A stretch of 64,000 nt of DNA, taken from the NCBI GenBank assembly GCA_964548175.1, contig CAZJQS010000009.1:58537-122536 (forward strand). Direction: 5' to 3'. Each line of letters begins with the position of its first letter. Position 1 is the stretch's first letter. This stretch comes from JANQPA01 sp964548175 (GTDB lineage Bacteria > Bacteroidota > Bacteroidia > Chitinophagales > Saprospiraceae). The notes beneath the pieces were generated by a model. It was not told where the DNA came from, did not search any database, and worked only from the letters and a program-made list of their open reading frames with translations. Below are positions 61,532 through 64,000 of the stretch, piece after piece. The position numbers and the translations under genes were made by a program.

Positions 61532-62881
61532 TCATTCTCGAATTAGTTTTTGCTGCATTTCCTCCAGTGGTATGCCTTTCGTTTCGGGCATGATGGTGAG
61601 CACGAAAATCAACTGAATGACCATCATGCCGCAGAAAAGGGCGAAAATGGGGCCGCCTCCAAAAGTGCTGGCGAAATAGGGAAATACGTTTGAAATAATG
61701 GCCGCCATGATCCAGTGGGTGAAGCTACCCAGCGATTGCCCCTGAGCGCGCACCTTATTGGGAAAAATCTCGGATATAAACACCCAGATCACCGCCCCCT
61801 GGCCAATGGCGTGGGAAGCGATAAACACAAATAATAGTATAGGGACCATATTACCGCCAAAATCTTCCACATAAAAGGCTCTTGACACCAGGAATAAAGA
61901 GACGATATAGCCGATGCATCCGATCAACAACAAGGTTTTACGCCCTAGCCGATCAATTAGCGCCAGACCTAACATGGTAAAGATCAGATTAACTACTCCT
62001 ATTCCAAAGGAAGAAAGCAAAGCAGAACTAGACTCCATTCCCGTCATCTCAAAAATGCGGGGAGCAAAGTAGATGATGGCATTGATGCCGGACACCTGGT
62101 TAAAGAAAGCCACCAAAAAAGCCAGAAGGATGGGAAAACCGTATTTTTTAGAGAAAAAACGCACCTTTTCTGTACTCTCCCCTCTTTCCATAGAAGCTCT
62201 GATGACCGAGATCGTCTCTTGTATTTGTTCCGCACTAAGGCCTATTTTCTCCAAAACCGTTGCCGCCTCCGCTTCATTATCTTCTTTGACGATCAGCCAG
62301 CGAGGACTTCGCGGAACAAAGAGCACCATTATGGCGAAGATCAGCGCCGGAAAAGCTTCCACTCCCAGCATCCAGCGCCAGTCGTTAGGCCCTGTACCAT
62401 CAATGAGGTAATTCGAAAAATAGGCTATTACGATACCCAGCACAATATTAAACTGGAACAGGGCCACTAATTTCCCCCGAGACTTCGCCGGTGCAATCTC
62501 AGAGATGTACAAAGGCGCCGCTACTGAGGAGGCCCCCACTCCCAGTCCTCCCAAAAAGCGGAAAAACATAAAAGAATATACTTCAGGCGCCAGAGCGGAT
62601 CCCAAAGCAGAAAGCAAATAAAAAATACCGATCCAAAACAAGGTTCGTTTTCTTCCCCATCGATCCGCCGGCCAGCCGCCCAACATGGCGCCGATTACGG
62701 TTCCATATAGCGCCAATGCTATCGCCGTGCCATGCATGGCGTCACTTAAACCCCAGATGCTTTGGATATCCCGCTCCGCACCGGAAATAACGGCCGTATC
62801 GAATCCAAATAAAAAGCCTCCAAGCGCTACAGTGATGGACCAAAATAAGATCCTGTTAAAATTCATGGTTTGCGTTTCCAT
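61532..62881 (-). CDS. MFS sugar porter (sugar:H+ symporter)
   Basis: The start at 62881 (METQTMNFNRILFWS) gives about 449 residues, normal for the sugar porter family; the longer frame to 63001 adds 40 non-family residues. About twelve transmembrane helices are visible. The family signatures are GGFLFGFDTAVISGA in helix 1, DRWGRKRT in loop 2-3, VPRSPRWL after helix 6 and PETKGIP at the C-terminus. Its operon partners suggest fructose (or sucrose) as substrate. It is the first gene of the operon and is divergent from the GH63-like gene. Confidence 0.9.
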   Translation of the reverse strand: METQTMNFNRILFWSITVALGGFLFGFDTAVISGAERDIQSIWGLSDAMHGTAIALALYGTVIGAMLGGWPADRWGRKRTLFWIGIFYLLSALGSALAPEVYSFMFFRFLGGLGVGASSVAAPLYISEIAPAKSRGKLVALFQFNIVLGIVIAYFSNYLIDGTGPNDWRWMLGVEAFPALIFAIMVLFVPRSPRWLIVKEDNEAEAATVLEKIGLSAEQIQETISVIRASMERGESTEKVRFFSKKYGFPILLAFLVAFFNQVSGINAIIYFAPRIFEMTGMESSSALLSSFGIGVVNLIFTMLGLALIDRLGRKTLLLIGCIGYIVSLFLVSRAFYVEDFGGNMVPILLFVFIASHAIGQGAVIWVFISEIFPNKVRAQGQSLGSFTHWIMAAIISNVFPYFASTFGGGPIFALFCGMMVIQLIFVLTIMPETKGIPLEEMQQKLIRE

Positions 62882-63059
62882 AATAATGAATATGTGAGGT
62901 GAAGATAACCTCCTGTAATAACTTAAATTCCAAAAAAAATCGCATTTTTGAAAAAATGTCCGATGGGAAGTCATTCGGTTTCGAGGGATCCTGAATTCCA
63001 TTGAAAAGGCAATTTACAATACAGATCGCAAAGAAAGTAACTCTAAACCATATAGTTGT

Positions 63060-64000
63060 ATGTCTGCAGAACAAAAACGACTGAACCAACACTACCAAAA
63101 CGAAAAAAACTGGCTGAAATGGGGGCCCTATCTTAGCGAACGACAGTGGGGCACCGTACGGGAAGATTACAGCCCCGATGGAAAAGTATGGGAATATTTC
63201 CCCCACGAACACGCCAAGTCCAGAGCCTACCGCTGGGGAGAGGATGGACTGGCCGGCATCTCCGACGAATACCAAAAATTGTGCTTCGCCCTGGCGTTGT
63301 GGAATGAAAATGATCCCTTTCTGAAAGAACGGCTGTTCGGGCTGACCGGCCCCCAGGGCAATCACGGGGAAGACGTCAAGGAACTGTACTACTACCTCGA
63401 TAATGTGCCGACGCATTCCTACATGAAACACCTGTACAAATACCCCCACTCGGCCTTCCCCTATGAAGAACTACTCGCCGGTAATGCCCAGGCTTCCAAA
63501 CAGGAACCGGAGTATGAACTTCTGGACACTCCCGCTTTTGACGGCAATCGCTATTTTGACGTCTTTACAGAATACGCCAAAGTCGATGAAGAAGACATTC
63601 TGATCAAAATTACCGTTCACAACCGAGGCAAGGAAGCCGCGCCCATCTGGGTGTTGCCGACCTTATGGTTTCGCAATCTGTGGTCGTTCGGATTGATCAA
63701 GGAAAAACCGGTCATTAAAAAGCTGGCGATGGACACTGAGGGCGGCGTTGTTTCGACAGAACATCCCCAGATGGACGATTATTTCCTTTATTTCCAATCG
63801 CCCCAGCGTGTCCTTTTTACCGATAACGAAACCAACAAAGCGCTGCTTTTCGATGAGCCTAATGAATCTCCTTTTGTCAAAGACGCTTTTCATACGGCCG
63901 TCATTGAACAGGAATGGACGCCCTATTCCAATCAATTAACAGGCACTAAGTTTGCGCCGGTTTATCATTTTCATTTAGCGGAAGGCGAAGAGGCGGTTAT
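63060..64000 (+). CDS. GH63/MGH1-like glucosidase, N-terminal part (cut by window edge)
   Basis: The start ATG at 63060 opens a frame to the window end, 313 codons. No signal peptide is seen, so it is probably cytoplasmic. The N-terminal region (RLNQHYQNEKNWLKWGPYLSERQWGTVREDY, split here, then RWGEDGLAGISDEYQ) resembles the large MGH1-like/GH63-type glucosidases of about 880 residues found in many bacteria; the GEDGLAG stretch is characteristic of that group. The catalytic acid and base lie beyond the window. It is divergent from the sugar porter operon with 178 bp between the starts, so it may share its regulation. Confidence 0.72.
   Translation, partial: MSAEQKRLNQHYQNEKNWLKWGPYLSERQWGTVREDYSPDGKVWEYFPHEHAKSRAYRWGEDGLAGISDEYQKLCFALALWNENDPFLKERLFGLTGPQGNHGEDVKELYYYLDNVPTHSYMKHLYKYPHSAFPYEELLAGNAQASKQEPEYELLDTPAFDGNRYFDVFTEYAKVDEEDILIKITVHNRGKEAAPIWVLPTLWFRNLWSFGLIKEKPVIKKLAMDTEGGVVSTEHPQMDDYFLYFQSPQRVLFTDNETNKALLFDEPNESPFVKDAFHTAVIEQEWTPYSNQLTGTKFAPVYHFHLAEGEEAV

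Overview
The window comes from a member of the Bacteroidota, most likely a Saprospiria/Lewinella-like marine or aquatic bacterium. The signs are promoters of the Bacteroidota type (TTTG, about 20 nt, TAnnTTTG, clearest upstream of ndk), a Y_Y_Y-domain regulator next to a polysaccharide operon, many SpII lipoproteins, DUF4230- and DUF6090-like proteins, a very large TamB and the absence of strong Shine-Dalgarno sites. The genus placement is inference. I saw no rRNA, tRNA, CRISPR array, transposase or phage gene.

Positions 1-12000 hold a minus-strand operon for beta-1,3-glucan (laminarin) use. In transcription order it encodes a secreted TIM-barrel glycosidase apparently fused to an outer-membrane beta-barrel, a repeat-rich surface lipoprotein, a GH16 laminarinase lipoprotein, a large cytosolic clan GH-Q phosphorylase (GH149-like) and a GH17 lipoprotein cut by the window edge. 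A Y_Y_Y/LuxR-type transmembrane regulator (12014-14866) is divergent and probably senses the glucan. No SusC/SusD pair is visible. Downstream lie a membrane protein, an esterase-like lipoprotein and an AT-rich DUF6090-like gene.

Positions 18250-34540 are mostly housekeeping: prfB with an intact programmed +1 frameshift, a two-domain FKBP lipoprotein, nrnA, ndk, mutS2, aroC, tamB, a SPOR-like membrane protein, folP and a DUF4230 protein. Positions 34690-47000 hold a NarL-type response regulator, a three-LysM protein, a DapB-like dehydrogenase, yidC, a DUF3293 protein, a class I aminotransferase, a lipoprotein, and a two-gene operon of an OmpA-like protein and a membrane-anchored protein with four helix-hairpin-helix-like repeats. 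Positions 47000-58940 hold ffh, an M16 peptidase, a four-TM membrane-anchored subtilase, trxB, fbaA and ppdK.

The most repeat-rich non-coding DNA lies at 54199-54357 (opposed heptamer arrays flanking a promoter-like box) and 55444-56162 (a large imperfect hairpin plus two 106-bp direct repeats built on a palindrome). Positions 58970-62881 form a fructan/sucrose operon (sugar porter, fructokinase, GH32 lipoprotein). It is divergent from a GH63/MGH1-like glucosidase cut by the right edge.

The two sugar islands fit a polysaccharide-degrading lifestyle: laminarin would yield glucose 1-phosphate through the phosphorylase, fructans would yield fructose and then a phosphorylated hexose, and fbaA and ppdK sit nearby for central carbon metabolism.
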